A stretch of 64,000 nucleotides of DNA from Geomonas subterranea (lineage in GTDB: Bacteria > Desulfobacterota > Desulfuromonadia > Geobacterales > Geobacteraceae), in assembly GCF_019063845.1 (NCBI RefSeq), contig NZ_CP077683.1, forward strand, positions 1,240,001 through 1,304,000. The letters run 5' to 3'. The notes beneath the pieces were generated by a model, which saw only the letters and a program-made list of their open reading frames with translations, was not told the origin of the DNA and searched no databases. Made by a program: the position numbers and the translations under genes. This document shows positions 25,668 to 34,665 of the stretch, in pieces (the first letter of the stretch is position 1; each line of letters opens with the position of its first letter).

Positions 25668-26480
25668 TCAGCGCTGGCAAACGGCGCAGAAGAAGGTGGA
25701 GCGGTTGCCGAGCCTCCCCCTGATGATGGGGGCGCCGCACTCCCGGCAGGGGAGCCCCTCCCTCCCGTAGACGTAGAGTTGCTGCGGGAAGTAGGCGAGC
25801 TTCTCCCCGGCGCACAGGAAATCCATGCTGGAGCGCCCGGTGGCGATGGAGACGGCGAGGGTCTCCTTGATGGCGGCGACCACTTTGGCGCACTCTGCCT
25901 GGGGCAGTTCTCCAGCAGCTGTCTCCGGGTGGAGCCGGCAGCGAAAGAGGCTCTCGGCGGCGTAGATGTTACCGATTCCGGCAACAACGGCGCTGTCCAT
26001 CAGGAAGCGTTGCAGGGCCACCGTCCTGCGCCGGCTCGCGTAGTAAAGGTAGTGGGCATCGAACGCCGTGGTGAGCGGTTCCGGTCCGATCTTGCGCAGC
26101 AACGGGTGTTGCAGCGGGTCGGACGTGGTGAAGTGGATCGAACCGAAGCGGCGCGGATCGTTCAACCGGAGCGCGAGTCCCGAATCGACCAGCAGCTCGA
26201 AGTGGTCGTGGGGGCCGCGCCCGCTGGTGGCCGGCACCAGGCGCAGGTGACCGGTCATCCCCAGGTGCAGCAGCAGCGCTCCGGAGCCGCAGTCAAGGAT
26301 CAGGTACTTGCCGCGGCGCTCCAGAGAGCGGATGGTCTGCCCGGCGAGGATCTCGGACAGCCCCTCCGGAACCATGTTCCGCAGTTTAGGGATGTGCAGC
26401 GCGATGGACGCGATCCGGGCGCCGGTGAGGTGATCCTTGATCCCCAGCCGTGTGACTTCGACTTCGGGTAATTCTGGCAT
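25668..26480 (-). CDS. mutM: Formamidopyrimidine-DNA glycosylase
   Basis: A base-excision repair enzyme that removes 8-oxoguanine and FapyG and cuts the abasic site. The mature N-terminus is PELPEVE, with catalytic Pro2 and Glu3. The conserved Lys sits in ERRGKYLIL. The H2TH region contains GIGNIYAAESLF. The C-terminal zinc finger has all four cysteines (CRECG...FFCAVC). Length 270 is normal. GGAG is 6 bases before the ATG. It lies 14 bases after a small Cys-rich gene and probably shares its promoter. Confidence 0.96.
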   Translation of the reverse strand: MPELPEVEVTRLGIKDHLTGARIASIALHIPKLRNMVPEGLSEILAGQTIRSLERRGKYLILDCGSGALLLHLGMTGHLRLVPATSGRGPHDHFELLVDSGLALRLNDPRRFGSIHFTTSDPLQHPLLRKIGPEPLTTAFDAHYLYYASRRRTVALQRFLMDSAVVAGIGNIYAAESLFRCRLHPETAAGELPQAECAKVVAAIKETLAVSIATGRSSMDFLCAGEKLAYFPQQLYVYGREGLPCRECGAPIIRGRLGNRSTFFCAVCQR

Positions 26481-26494
26481 GATCGCTCCGGCGG

Positions 26495-26680
26495 TTACTT
26501 CGAGAGGGGCATGGGGCTGCAGACGTTATCCCCGGAGTTGGCCTCGGTCCCGCAGGTGAAACAGACCACCGTCGGATGGCTGGTGAGATGGGCGACCTCT
26601 TCCAGACGGCCGGTGCTTTTCAACATGCAGATGTGTCCGGTGTGTTTCGCCCCGCAGTGGCAGGTGGCTTTGGCTTCCAT
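26495..26680 (-). CDS. Small Cys/His-rich probable zinc-binding protein
   Basis: A 61-residue protein with CHCG, a GHIC, a CFTCG pair and a later Cys, spaced like a treble-clef or zinc-ribbon fold. There is no signal peptide. AAAGGAGG lies 6-7 bases before the ATG, a very strong site. It is directly upstream of mutM (14-base gap) and likely co-transcribed. Small proteins of this make-up may be metal-storage or adaptor proteins; function unknown. Confidence 0.7.
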   Translation of the reverse strand: MEAKATCHCGAKHTGHICMLKSTGRLEEVAHLTSHPTVVCFTCGTEANSGDNVCSPMPLSK

Positions 26681-26813
26681 GGGAATCCTCCTTTGTCTGA
26701 CGTATCACTCATTACTACTGCAAACAGGCTCTGACAGTCAACTCCTAGGTCACACGAAGTCACGGTGCGAGTCTGTCATTATTGCTGTGACATTATTTTT
26801 TTATAATTTGTAG

Positions 26814-26842
26814 TTGCTACTTCGCGGTAATGTGGTTATATT
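26814..26842 (+). promoter_or_regulatory. Sigma-70-type promoter for the PAS kinase gene
   Basis: TTGCTA, 17-base spacer, TATATT. Start of transcription is expected near 26850, about 100 bases before the ATG at 26952. The surrounding DNA is strikingly A/T-rich for this genome. Confidence 0.5.
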
Positions 26843-26951
26843 AGAAAAAACTTTCCTTGTGCCTGTGGAGACCATGCGCCGAGACAGATGGCGTAACAAG
26901 CGGGAAGGGGTTGGAAGGCTTTAAGTTGATCGTTGCCCCAGGGGGGAGCAC

Positions 26952-29336
26952 ATGAACCGATTGTCACAGCCAAACCATCGTACCGATCACAACCAAGGCG
27001 CTCCCCTTCCCCACATCGGGGGGGACCACGGGGCGGTCCAGACGGTTGCGCTCGCTGCCGGCTACGAGCAGGTGCTGCGTAACATGTTCCGGTCGGCCCC
27101 CTTGGGTCTGTATCTGACAGATCTCGATGGTCAGCCGCTGGCGTCTGCGGGGAGCACCCATCCCTGCGAGCCGGGACAGGGCCAGTCGGGGTACGTCAAT
27201 CCTCAGGAGCGTAAGGGTATGGCCGCCAGCTTCCAGAGCGCCATGGAGTCCGGCCTGCAGTGGAACCAGCAGTTCCATTACCGGTCCGCTGATGGCGCCG
27301 TCTCGCTGCTGCATGCCGTCGTCGCCCCGCTGCGCGGTGCGAGCGAGGCGCTCATCGGCTACCAGGTCTGCACCATCGATATCACCGCGCAGCATCATGC
27401 CCTTCAGGAGCTCGCTCTCAGCGATGACCGGCACCGGGTGGCGCTCGATGCCGCGGAACTTGGGATCTGGGACTTCGACGTTGCCGGCAACGACTGCTAC
27501 TTCAGCCCATACTGCTACCACATGCTCGGTTACAGCGGTGGACAGGTGCATGTACGGCTGGAGGATTGGACCAACATCATCCATCCGCAGTACCTCGAAC
27601 GTGCCCGGCGTGTGCTGGAAAGCTGCATCGGCGGCGAGATCGAAAAATTCGAGATCGAATTCCGCCTCAAGACCAATGAGGGGAAATGGCGCTGGTTTCG
27701 CTGCACCGGAAAGGCTGCCAGGCGGGACGCCGGCGGCAAGGCCTGCCGGCTGGCCGGTACTCTGCTCGATATCAACCAGGCAAAGCTGATGGAACATTTG
27801 CTCCATATGGAGCACGGCCTGCTGAACCTGATCACGGCGACCAGCCCGGTCGGAATCATGTTCATCGAGTCAGACGGTAACACCACCTTCGTGAATCCCC
27901 GCGCGGAGCGGATCCTTGGGCTGACCAAGCAAGAGATGGCGCACCGGGACCCCCCGGTGATCGACGCCATCTTCTCTGCGGAGCCTGATCCCGCGACCGG
28001 GGCGGAACTCTCGCTGGGCGAGTTCCTGCAGCAGGGGCGTTGCCTGCTGCAATCCTGCTTCGTGTTCACCCGTGGCGATGACAGCAGCGCGGTGCTCTCC
28101 ATCAGCACCGCCCCCTTTCTTGACCCGGCCAGCACGGTGAGCGGGACCGTGGTGACGCTGGAAGACGTGACAGAGCAGAAGAAGCACGAACAGGTGCTCG
28201 CGGACAACGACCGGCTGCTGCGGGAGACCCAGAGGATCGCCCAACTCGGCAGCTACGTTCTCGACATCAGCCAGGACCACTGGGTCTGTTCCAGCAAGCT
28301 CGAGGAAATCCTCGGGATCGACGCCTCCTACCCGAAGACCCTCCAGGGGCACTTCGACATCGTGCACCAGGATTTCCGGGACCAGTTCATGGACAGTTAC
28401 CGCTCCGCCATCAACAACGACCGTCCCTTCGAGCACGAATACAAGATCCGCAGGCACAACGACGGGGAGGAACGCTGGGTGACGGAATGCTGCGAGTTGA
28501 CCCGGGATGCAGCGGGCAAGCAGGCGCGCATGATCGGCACCATCAAGGACATCACCGAGAGAAAGGCCGCCGAGGAGGCCATCCGTAACCTCAACGACGA
28601 GCTGGACCGCCGGGTCATCGAGAGGACTTCGCAGCTCGTGGCGGCGAAGAAAGAGATAGAATCCTTCAGCTACTCGGTGTCGCATGACCTGCGCGCGCCG
28701 CTGCGGCACATCAACAGCTACAGCTCGATACTCGTCGAGGAGTACGGCAACGCGCTGCCGGAGGAGGCCCGCTACTACCTCGAGCGGATCTGCACGGCTA
28801 GTAACCGGATGGGGAAACAGATCGACGACCTGCTCGCCCTCACCCGGGTCGGGCGCGCCATCATGAAAAGGAGTACCTTCAACATCAGCCAGTTGGCCGC
28901 CGACGTGGTCGAGATGATCGGTGACGAATCGGAAAATGCCCCGGAGTTCGTGGTTCAGCCCGGGATCAGCGCCTACGGCGACAGCGCCCTGGTGAGGCTG
29001 GTGCTGCAGAACCTCATGGGAAACTCCGTCAAGTACACCTCCCGCAATCCGTTCCCGCGCATCGAGTTCGGTCAAACCGTGGTGGCGGGACGGCATGCCT
29101 TCTTCGTCAGGGACAACGGGGTGGGGTTCGACATGGCCTACGTCGAGAAGCTGTTCCAACCTTTCCAGCGCCTGCACGGTGCCGAGTTCGAGGGAACCGG
29201 TATCGGTCTCGCCACGGTGCGGCGCATCATAGAGCGTCACGGCGGCAGTATCTGGGCCGAAGGCAAAGAAAACGAGGGAGCCACGTTCTACTTCACCCTC
29301 TCCCACCCGCGCAAGGCCGACCTTTCCTCCCGCTGA
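26952..29336 (+). CDS. Cytoplasmic multi-PAS histidine kinase (phytochrome-type transmitter)
   Basis: A 794-residue soluble kinase. Four PAS domains (about 35-145, 157-280, 285-410, 418-540) are followed by a short coiled coil. The HisKA domain has His578 in SVSHDLRAPLRHI, and the HATPase ends in GATFYFTLSHP. There are no membrane segments, so it senses an internal cue such as redox, oxygen or light. No response regulator is adjacent; the next gene on the same strand is the FadR-like regulator after 339 bases. The transmitter belongs to the same paralogous group as those at 30394, 45127 and 52128. Confidence 0.9.
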   Translation: MNRLSQPNHRTDHNQGAPLPHIGGDHGAVQTVALAAGYEQVLRNMFRSAPLGLYLTDLDGQPLASAGSTHPCEPGQGQSGYVNPQERKGMAASFQSAMESGLQWNQQFHYRSADGAVSLLHAVVAPLRGASEALIGYQVCTIDITAQHHALQELALSDDRHRVALDAAELGIWDFDVAGNDCYFSPYCYHMLGYSGGQVHVRLEDWTNIIHPQYLERARRVLESCIGGEIEKFEIEFRLKTNEGKWRWFRCTGKAARRDAGGKACRLAGTLLDINQAKLMEHLLHMEHGLLNLITATSPVGIMFIESDGNTTFVNPRAERILGLTKQEMAHRDPPVIDAIFSAEPDPATGAELSLGEFLQQGRCLLQSCFVFTRGDDSSAVLSISTAPFLDPASTVSGTVVTLEDVTEQKKHEQVLADNDRLLRETQRIAQLGSYVLDISQDHWVCSSKLEEILGIDASYPKTLQGHFDIVHQDFRDQFMDSYRSAINNDRPFEHEYKIRRHNDGEERWVTECCELTRDAAGKQARMIGTIKDITERKAAEEAIRNLNDELDRRVIERTSQLVAAKKEIESFSYSVSHDLRAPLRHINSYSSILVEEYGNALPEEARYYLERICTASNRMGKQIDDLLALTRVGRAIMKRSTFNISQLAADVVEMIGDESENAPEFVVQPGISAYGDSALVRLVLQNLMGNSVKYTSRNPFPRIEFGQTVVAGRHAFFVRDNGVGFDMAYVEKLFQPFQRLHGAEFEGTGIGLATVRRIIERHGGSIWAEGKENEGATFYFTLSHPRKADLSSR

Positions 29337-29675
29337 TCCCCTGCCCCGCCTGGTCTGCGGGTGCGGGGGGCGCACCTCTCCGTCTCAACCTCGTAAAACT
29401 TAAAACGGCGTCTAAACATTGTTGCGGCACCGCTCCACCGCTCGCTCATGTTGCCCGCACTTTAAAGTAAACGGTCACAGGCTTGAACCGTTAACTCCGC
29501 GGGAGGTAAGGCTATGTAATGCGGAATAATTCTCGGGCACCGGTAAAAAACCCGTTGTTATTTTAGCAGAACTATGTTTTATATGTGTATACGTCTGCGT
29601 CGGGACATCCGTCTGGTGCGGACGATCAAAGGTGAGCAAGCCTGGTCTGCCTGCCGTCTACGAAGTGAGGGGCCT
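29337..29675 (+). other. Leader region of the FadR-like gene with a start-stop element
   Basis: No conventional gene is present. GGGAGGT (29501-29507) sits at ideal distance from ATG-TAA (29514-29519), and TAATG lets a second frame begin at 29519 that would encode 15 residues and stop at 29566. Downstream, CGTC-TGGTGCG-GACG (29610-29624) is a short inverted repeat whose core resembles half of the E. coli FadR operator (TCTGGTnCGACC). CTGGTCTGC occurs at 29350 and again at 29642. These may be translational-attenuation and autoregulation signals; evidence is motif-level only. Confidence 0.35.
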
Positions 29676-30380
29676 ATGAGGAAAACCTGCCAGATGGTGG
29701 AGAAGGCATTGGTTGACGGGATGTTGAGTGGGGAGTTCAAGCCGGGAAGGCCGCTGCTGAGCGAGCGGGACCTGGCCGCTCGTTTCGAGGTCAGCAGGGC
29801 AACGGTGCGGGAGGCGCTGCAAAAGCTGCAGGACGCGGGATGGATATCGGTGCAGCAGCGGCATTGCACCATCGTGAAGGACTTCTGGTCGCAGGGGGAC
29901 CTGGAAATTCTCTCCTCGATCACCCGCAACAGCGAGCCTTTCCCCTACGACCTCGCCACGCATCTGCTCGAGCTGAGGGTTCAGTTCGCTCCTGATTACG
30001 CCCGCAGGGCGGTCGAGAACGACGCGGCCGGGTTGGCTGCGGTGCTGCGCAAAGCGGAAAAGCTGCGCAACTGCTCGTCCGCACTGGTGAAGTTCGATTG
30101 GGAACTGCATCTGGCCATGGCGGTGATGTCGGGCAACCGCATCTACCCCCTGATGCTGAACAGCTTTGCCGGCGTCTATTCCAAACTCAGGTCGGCGCTT
30201 TTTTCCAAGGACAAACACCGGCTGCAACTGCGTGACTACTACCGTGAGCTACTGGCGGCCGCCAACGCGGGCAACTCCCTGCTGGCGGAAAACATCACCC
30301 GGGGGGCCATGATGTTGAGGCTGAGCGATTTCAAGCTGTACTTCGGATCGCTCGCCCAGGATTGTCCCGCCCCGGCCTAG
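29676..30380 (+). CDS. fadR: FadR-like GntR-family transcriptional regulator
   Basis: A 234-residue DNA-binding regulator, close to the 239 of E. coli FadR. The GntR winged helix spans about residues 8-75 (LLSERDLAARFEVSRATVREAL) and is followed by WISVQQ...KDFW, like FadR's GWLTIQ...NNFW. The C-terminal helical domain keeps SGNRIYPLMLNSFAGVYSKL, matching the acyl-CoA-binding FadR segment [20 protein letters not shown]. This is FadR_C rather than the more common FCD domain. The start at 29676 is preferred over an ORF start 34 codons earlier because of GTGAGGGG just ahead. Likely targets are the fad operon at 31532-38864 and perhaps itself. Long-chain acyl-CoA as effector is inferred. Confidence 0.82.
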   Translation: MRKTCQMVEKALVDGMLSGEFKPGRPLLSERDLAARFEVSRATVREALQKLQDAGWISVQQRHCTIVKDFWSQGDLEILSSITRNSEPFPYDLATHLLELRVQFAPDYARRAVENDAAGLAAVLRKAEKLRNCSSALVKFDWELHLAMAVMSGNRIYPLMLNSFAGVYSKLRSALFSKDKHRLQLRDYYRELLAAANAGNSLLAENITRGAMMLRLSDFKLYFGSLAQDCPAPA

Positions 30381-30393
30381 CGCCCCCTCCCGC

Positions 30394-31296
30394 TCAGCTG
30401 CCAAGGGTGAAGTAGAAGGTGGCGCCCTCGTTCACCTCCGCCTCCGCCCAGATCCTCCCGCAGTGACGGTTGATGATCCTCTGCACGATGGCAAGTCCTA
30501 TGCCCATGCCGGGGAACTCCTCTTCGCGGTGCATGCGCTGGAACGGCCCGAAAAGGCGGTCGGCGAAGCGCATGTCGAATCCGGCGCCATTGTCCCGTAC
30601 GAAATAGACCACCTCATCCCCGTCTTTTCTGCTCCCGAGCTCTATGGTGGCGGACTCCTTCCGGGCGGTGAATTTCCAGGCGTTCTCCAAAAGATGCTCC
30701 AGGGCGGTCCGCAACAGCACCGCGTCCCCGTGCGCGGGGAGCCGCTCAGGGATGCTGAAGGTCACCTTTCTGCCCGGGTCCGCTTCCCTGATGCAGGCGG
30801 CGTAGCTGTTGGCCATCTGGCTTAGATCGAGGTTCAACAGGGTCATGTCCTGGCGCCCGATGCGCGACAAAGCGAGCAGCGCGTCAACGAGTGCCTCCAT
30901 CTTGCGCCCCGCACGTACGATGCAGTCCAGGTAGCTGTGGGCGGTCGGTTCCAGCCCTTCACCGTAATCCTCAAGCAGGGCGTTGCTGAAACCGATCAGG
31001 TGCCGCAGCGGTGCGCGCAGGTCGTGGGAAACGGAGTAGCTGAAGGTTTCCAGTTCCCTGCCCAGGTTGTCCGCGCTGGCCTTTTGCCTGGCCAACTCCT
31101 CGTTCAACCGGCCCAGTTCCCGCTGCGCATCGGCGAGCCTTCTTTCACAGTCGCCGCCGAGTTCTTCCGGCTGGCCGCCACCCTCCTGCTGCCCGGACCG
31201 TGAGCCGTTGCGCTTCGCTCCATCGCTGCCACCACCGCTGCCGGAACTGTTGCGGGTGCCTGCCTTGCGTCCTTTATTGCTGATAGGCACTTCCAT
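30394..31296 (-). CDS. Soluble histidine kinase
   Basis: A 300-residue kinase without a recognised sensor domain. The first 40 residues are Gly/Ser/Lys-rich and disordered. A coiled coil runs over about 50-80, then HisKA with His91 (SVSHDLRAPLRHL) and HATPase to the end (GATFYFTLGS). ATG 31296 is preferred over GTG 31302 because GGGAGG lies 5 bases before it. It converges on the FadR-like gene with only 13 bases between stop codons. It may need a partner protein for input. The transmitter is a close paralogue of that in the kinase at 26952. Confidence 0.87.
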   Translation of the reverse strand: MEVPISNKGRKAGTRNSSGSGGGSDGAKRNGSRSGQQEGGGQPEELGGDCERRLADAQRELGRLNEELARQKASADNLGRELETFSYSVSHDLRAPLRHLIGFSNALLEDYGEGLEPTAHSYLDCIVRAGRKMEALVDALLALSRIGRQDMTLLNLDLSQMANSYAACIREADPGRKVTFSIPERLPAHGDAVLLRTALEHLLENAWKFTARKESATIELGSRKDGDEVVYFVRDNGAGFDMRFADRLFGPFQRMHREEEFPGMGIGLAIVQRIINRHCGRIWAEAEVNEGATFYFTLGS

Positions 31297-31468
31297 TGGC
31301 ACCTCCCGCTGCTACTGTCACAACCCCGCTTAGAACTCTCTTAAAGAGCAATTCTGCCACAAGATGTACCGTTACACCACTTATAAAGTGAACTTTTCTA
31401 CTCACAGCGCCGCTTGCCGTGAGCTCATTCGTCCCTCTGTGATTCACAGCAATGGTCCGGCAAAGGAA

Positions 31469-31508
31469 CGGGCCGGTTCCACAGATCTCTCAGCGGGGAA
31501 CCGGCCCG
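31469..31508 (-). terminator. Terminator-like hairpin at the end of the fad operon
   Basis: Perfect 12-bp arms (31469-31480 with 31497-31508) around a 16-base loop, beginning 23 bases past the fadE-like stop codon on the minus strand. A short T-rich stretch follows. Confidence 0.65.
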
Positions 31509-31531
31509 ACTCGGCGCTCTTTTCTCAGGAC

Positions 31532-33310
31532 TTAAAAGGGGTACTTCTCAGCTTCGATCACCGCCTGTGCCAGGATGCGCTTGTCCTGGAGCAGTCCAAC
31601 CGCGTTATAGCGCGTGAAGCGCCGGACGGCACCTAGCAGGACCGCGAGGGTGTCCCCTTCCTCGCAGTAGAAGGCCGCCTTGCGCGCCGCGCTGGCGGTC
31701 TTCTCGTTGGCGGTAAAGCAGAAGCTCCTGACCGCGGCCGATACCGCCTCGCGCTTCGTTTCGCTCAGGCGTGGCAGGATCTTCTCGGCGCGCAGCACGG
31801 CGCTTTCCATGGCGAACAGGTTGATCACTACGTCCGCGAGCGCCATGAGTATCTCCTGCTCGTCCTTGATGCGGGCCTGGTACTTCTGCGCCGCCGATCC
31901 CGCCACCACCAGGAACAGTTGCTTGAGGCCGGAGAGCAAGGCCTTCTCCGCGGCGAAGGGAACGGTGTCGTCGGGCTCGTCGAAGGATGGCGTGGTGAGC
32001 GCGTCGAGCGCCTTCATCGCCTCGCGCTGCAGCGGGATCTCCCCCTTCAGTGCACGGGTAAGCAGGGTGCCCGGGATGAGCAGCCGGTTGATCTCGTTGG
32101 TCCCCTCGAAGATGCGGTTGATGCGCTCGTCGCGGTAATAGCGTTCGGCGGGGTACTCCTGGATGAAGCCATAGCCACCGTGGATCTGCACCACCTGGTC
32201 CGCCACGAAGGCGAGCATCTCCGAGCAGAAGACCTTCGCGATGGCGCACTCCATGGCGTATTCCTCGATCCCTTTCTGGTAGGCATCGTAGTAGTTCGCG
32301 GTCTCCTTGGGGATGGTGGCGAGACGGTCGTCGATGAGACCGGCCAGGCGGTAGACCAGCGCTTCCGAGGCGAAGATGTCGGCCGCCATGTCGGCCAGCT
32401 TCTCCTGGATGGCGCCGAAGGAGGCGATGGGACGTCCGAACTGCTTTCTCAGCACCGCGTATTTCACCCCGTCGGCTAGCGCGAACTTGGCTGAACCGGT
32501 GACCGCAGCCCCGAGCTTGAAGCGCCCGATGTTGAGGACGTTGAAAGCGATCTTATGCCCCTTGCCGATTTCGCCGAGGACGTTCGCGGCGGGGACCTTG
32601 ACGTTGTCCAGGATGACCTGGGTCGTGGAGGAACCCTTGATCCCCATCTTCTTCTCCTCAGGCCCCACGCTCACCCCTTCCATGGTCCGCTCCACCAGGA
32701 AGGCGGTGAAATGCTCCTTGTCCACCTTGGCGAAGACGGTGTAGAGGTCGGCTATGGAGCCGTTGGTGGTGAACTGCTTGGTGCCGTTGAGGATGTAGTG
32801 GCTCCCGTCCGCCGAAAGCATCGCGCTCGCCTTGGCGCCCAGGGCGTCGCTCCCCGAATCGGGCTCGGTGAGGCAGTAAGCCGCGATCCACTCGCCGCTG
32901 GTCAGCTTATTGAGGTAGCGCGACTTCTGGTCCTCGGTGCCGTAGTAGACCAGGGGGAGCGTGCCGATGCCGCTGTGGGCGGAGTAGGCTACGGAAAAGG
33001 AGCCCGAGCCGGAGATCTTCTCGGCCGCAAGCATGCTGGTCGCCTTGTCCAGTTCGAGGCCGCCGTACTCCTCGGGCACGTCTATCATCAGGAGTCCCAG
33101 TTCGCCGCAGCGCCTGAGCAACTGCACTACCTTTTCGAAGTTCTGGTGCTCGATCTCTTCCCGCGCCGGGATCACCTCGTTGGCCACGAACTGCTCGGTG
33201 GTGGCCCCGATCTGGCGCTGTTCGTCCGTGAAATCCTCCGGGACGAAGATCTCGTCCTTACCGGTCTCAGTTATGAGGAATTCCGCTCCCTTGAATATCC
33301 TTGCTGCCAT
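31532..33310 (-). CDS. fadE: Acyl-CoA dehydrogenase, FadE-like (VLCAD type)
   Basis: An FAD enzyme that makes trans-2-enoyl-CoA in the first step of beta-oxidation. At 592 residues it has the extra C-terminal helical domain of very-long-chain types; B. subtilis FadE is 594. Visible motifs are YCLTEPDSGSDA (FAD/substrate loop), QIHGGYGFIQEYPAERYYRDERI, and the catalytic glutamate in IFEGTNEI. GAGAGG precedes the ATG. It is the last gene of a four-gene operon, 36 bases after the thiolase. Electrons would pass to an electron-transfer flavoprotein encoded elsewhere. Confidence 0.94.
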   Translation of the reverse strand: MAARIFKGAEFLITETGKDEIFVPEDFTDEQRQIGATTEQFVANEVIPAREEIEHQNFEKVVQLLRRCGELGLLMIDVPEEYGGLELDKATSMLAAEKISGSGSFSVAYSAHSGIGTLPLVYYGTEDQKSRYLNKLTSGEWIAAYCLTEPDSGSDALGAKASAMLSADGSHYILNGTKQFTTNGSIADLYTVFAKVDKEHFTAFLVERTMEGVSVGPEEKKMGIKGSSTTQVILDNVKVPAANVLGEIGKGHKIAFNVLNIGRFKLGAAVTGSAKFALADGVKYAVLRKQFGRPIASFGAIQEKLADMAADIFASEALVYRLAGLIDDRLATIPKETANYYDAYQKGIEEYAMECAIAKVFCSEMLAFVADQVVQIHGGYGFIQEYPAERYYRDERINRIFEGTNEINRLLIPGTLLTRALKGEIPLQREAMKALDALTTPSFDEPDDTVPFAAEKALLSGLKQLFLVVAGSAAQKYQARIKDEQEILMALADVVINLFAMESAVLRAEKILPRLSETKREAVSAAVRSFCFTANEKTASAARKAAFYCEEGDTLAVLLGAVRRFTRYNAVGLLQDKRILAQAVIEAEKYPF

Positions 33311-33346
33311 GACACACCTCTCGTTAGTAGTGGAGCTCGGCCGGAC

Positions 33347-34519
33347 TCAGCTCAGCTCGAAGACGCCTGCGGCACCCATGCCGCCGCCGATGCACATGGT
33401 GACCATGCCGTAGCGCGACCCGCGCCGCCGCATTTCGTGCAGCAGCGTCGCGGTGAGCTTGGTGCCGGTGCATCCCAGCGGGTGCCCGAGCGCGATAGCG
33501 CCGCCGTGGACGTTGACCCGCGCCGGGTCGAGCCCAAGCTCACCCATGCAGGCAAGCGCCTGAACGGCGAATGCCTCGTTGAGTTCGATCAGGTCGAGCC
33601 GGTCCTGGGTGAGCCCGGCCATCTTCAGTGCCGCCGGAACGGCTTCGACGGGGCCGATCCCCATGATTTCCGGGGGGACGCCCCTGACTGCGAAGCAGAC
33701 GAACCGGGCCAACGGTTTCATCCCGGTCCGCTTCAGGAAATCCTCGGAGACCACGAGCGCCGCGGCCGCGCCGTCGGTCATCTGGGACGAATTCCCTGCG
33801 GTCACGGTGCCGTCTGCCTTGAACGCGGGCTTAAGCTTCGCCAGGGCCTCCATTGTGGTGTCGCCCCTCACCCCGTCGTCGGCATCGATCTTCTCCTCGC
33901 GGCACTGCAGCTTCCCCCGGTTCAGCGAGCAGAACTGGGCCGGCACCGCGACGGTCTCCTCGGCGAAGGTCCCCTCGGTTATGGCACGTGCCGCCTTCTG
34001 GTGACTGGCCAGGGCAAAGGAGTCCTGGTCCTCTCGGGAAATGCGGTACCTGTCCACCAGCCGCTCAGCCGTGATCCCCATCGACGCGTAGGCCTCCGGC
34101 CAGGAGGCGATGAGGCCCGGGTTGGCGCTGTACTTGTTGCCGCCCATGGGGATCATGGACATGCTCTCGGTCCCCCCGGCGATGATGCAGTCGGCGAAAC
34201 CGGCCATGATGCGGTCCGCCGCCGAGGCGATGGTCTGCAACCCGGAAGAGCAGAAACGGTTCACTGTCTGGCAGGGGACCTGGTAGGGGATGCCCGCCTT
34301 GAAGGCGGCGATGCGCGCCACGTTCATCCCCTGCTCCCCTTCCGGAAAGGCGCAGCCGATGATGACGTCCTCGATGAGCGCAGGGTCGACTGCGGTCCGT
34401 TCGACCAGCCCCCTGATGGCGGCGGCGGCAAGGTCGTCGGGGCGGACATCCTTCAGCTTCCCCTTGTAGGCCTTGGTGGCCGGCGTGCGCACGGCTTCTA
34501 CGATATATGCTGCTCGCAT
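33347..34519 (-). CDS. fadA: Acetyl-CoA acyltransferase (thiolase), FadA-like
   Basis: Last step of beta-oxidation: thiolytic cleavage of 3-ketoacyl-CoA. At 390 residues it is full length. The acylated cysteine is Cys90 in NRFCSSGLQT. The active-site histidine is in GGAIALGHPLGCTG, and the second cysteine in CIGGGMGAAG near the C-terminus. AAGGAG precedes the ATG by 8 bases. A 146-base spacer with short direct repeats separates it from the upstream fadN-like gene, but strand and order still suggest one transcript. Confidence 0.95.
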   Translation of the reverse strand: MRAAYIVEAVRTPATKAYKGKLKDVRPDDLAAAAIRGLVERTAVDPALIEDVIIGCAFPEGEQGMNVARIAAFKAGIPYQVPCQTVNRFCSSGLQTIASAADRIMAGFADCIIAGGTESMSMIPMGGNKYSANPGLIASWPEAYASMGITAERLVDRYRISREDQDSFALASHQKAARAITEGTFAEETVAVPAQFCSLNRGKLQCREEKIDADDGVRGDTTMEALAKLKPAFKADGTVTAGNSSQMTDGAAAALVVSEDFLKRTGMKPLARFVCFAVRGVPPEIMGIGPVEAVPAALKMAGLTQDRLDLIELNEAFAVQALACMGELGLDPARVNVHGGAIALGHPLGCTGTKLTATLLHEMRRRGSRYGMVTMCIGGGMGAAGVFELS

Positions 34520-34605
34520 GGTGGTGCTCCTTTGATGACTTCGGTTGCTCCGGCAAGTTCCCTTCCCCCCCCCCGGCCCTCCCCAGGCTCTACCCCTGAG
34601 GAGGA

Positions 34606-34645
34606 AGCTGAGGTCACTTCCCCCACCTCAGGGAGCTGAGGTCAC
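34606..34645. repeat. Short direct repeat in the fadN-fadA spacer
   Basis: AGCTGAGGTCAC occurs at 34606-34617 and 34634-34645, inside a C-rich spacer that also has a ten-base run of C upstream at 34565-34574. No clear function; possibly a remnant of a dispersed repeat. Confidence 0.35.
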
Positions 34646-34665
34646 ACCCCCCCCTGAGTAGGGAG

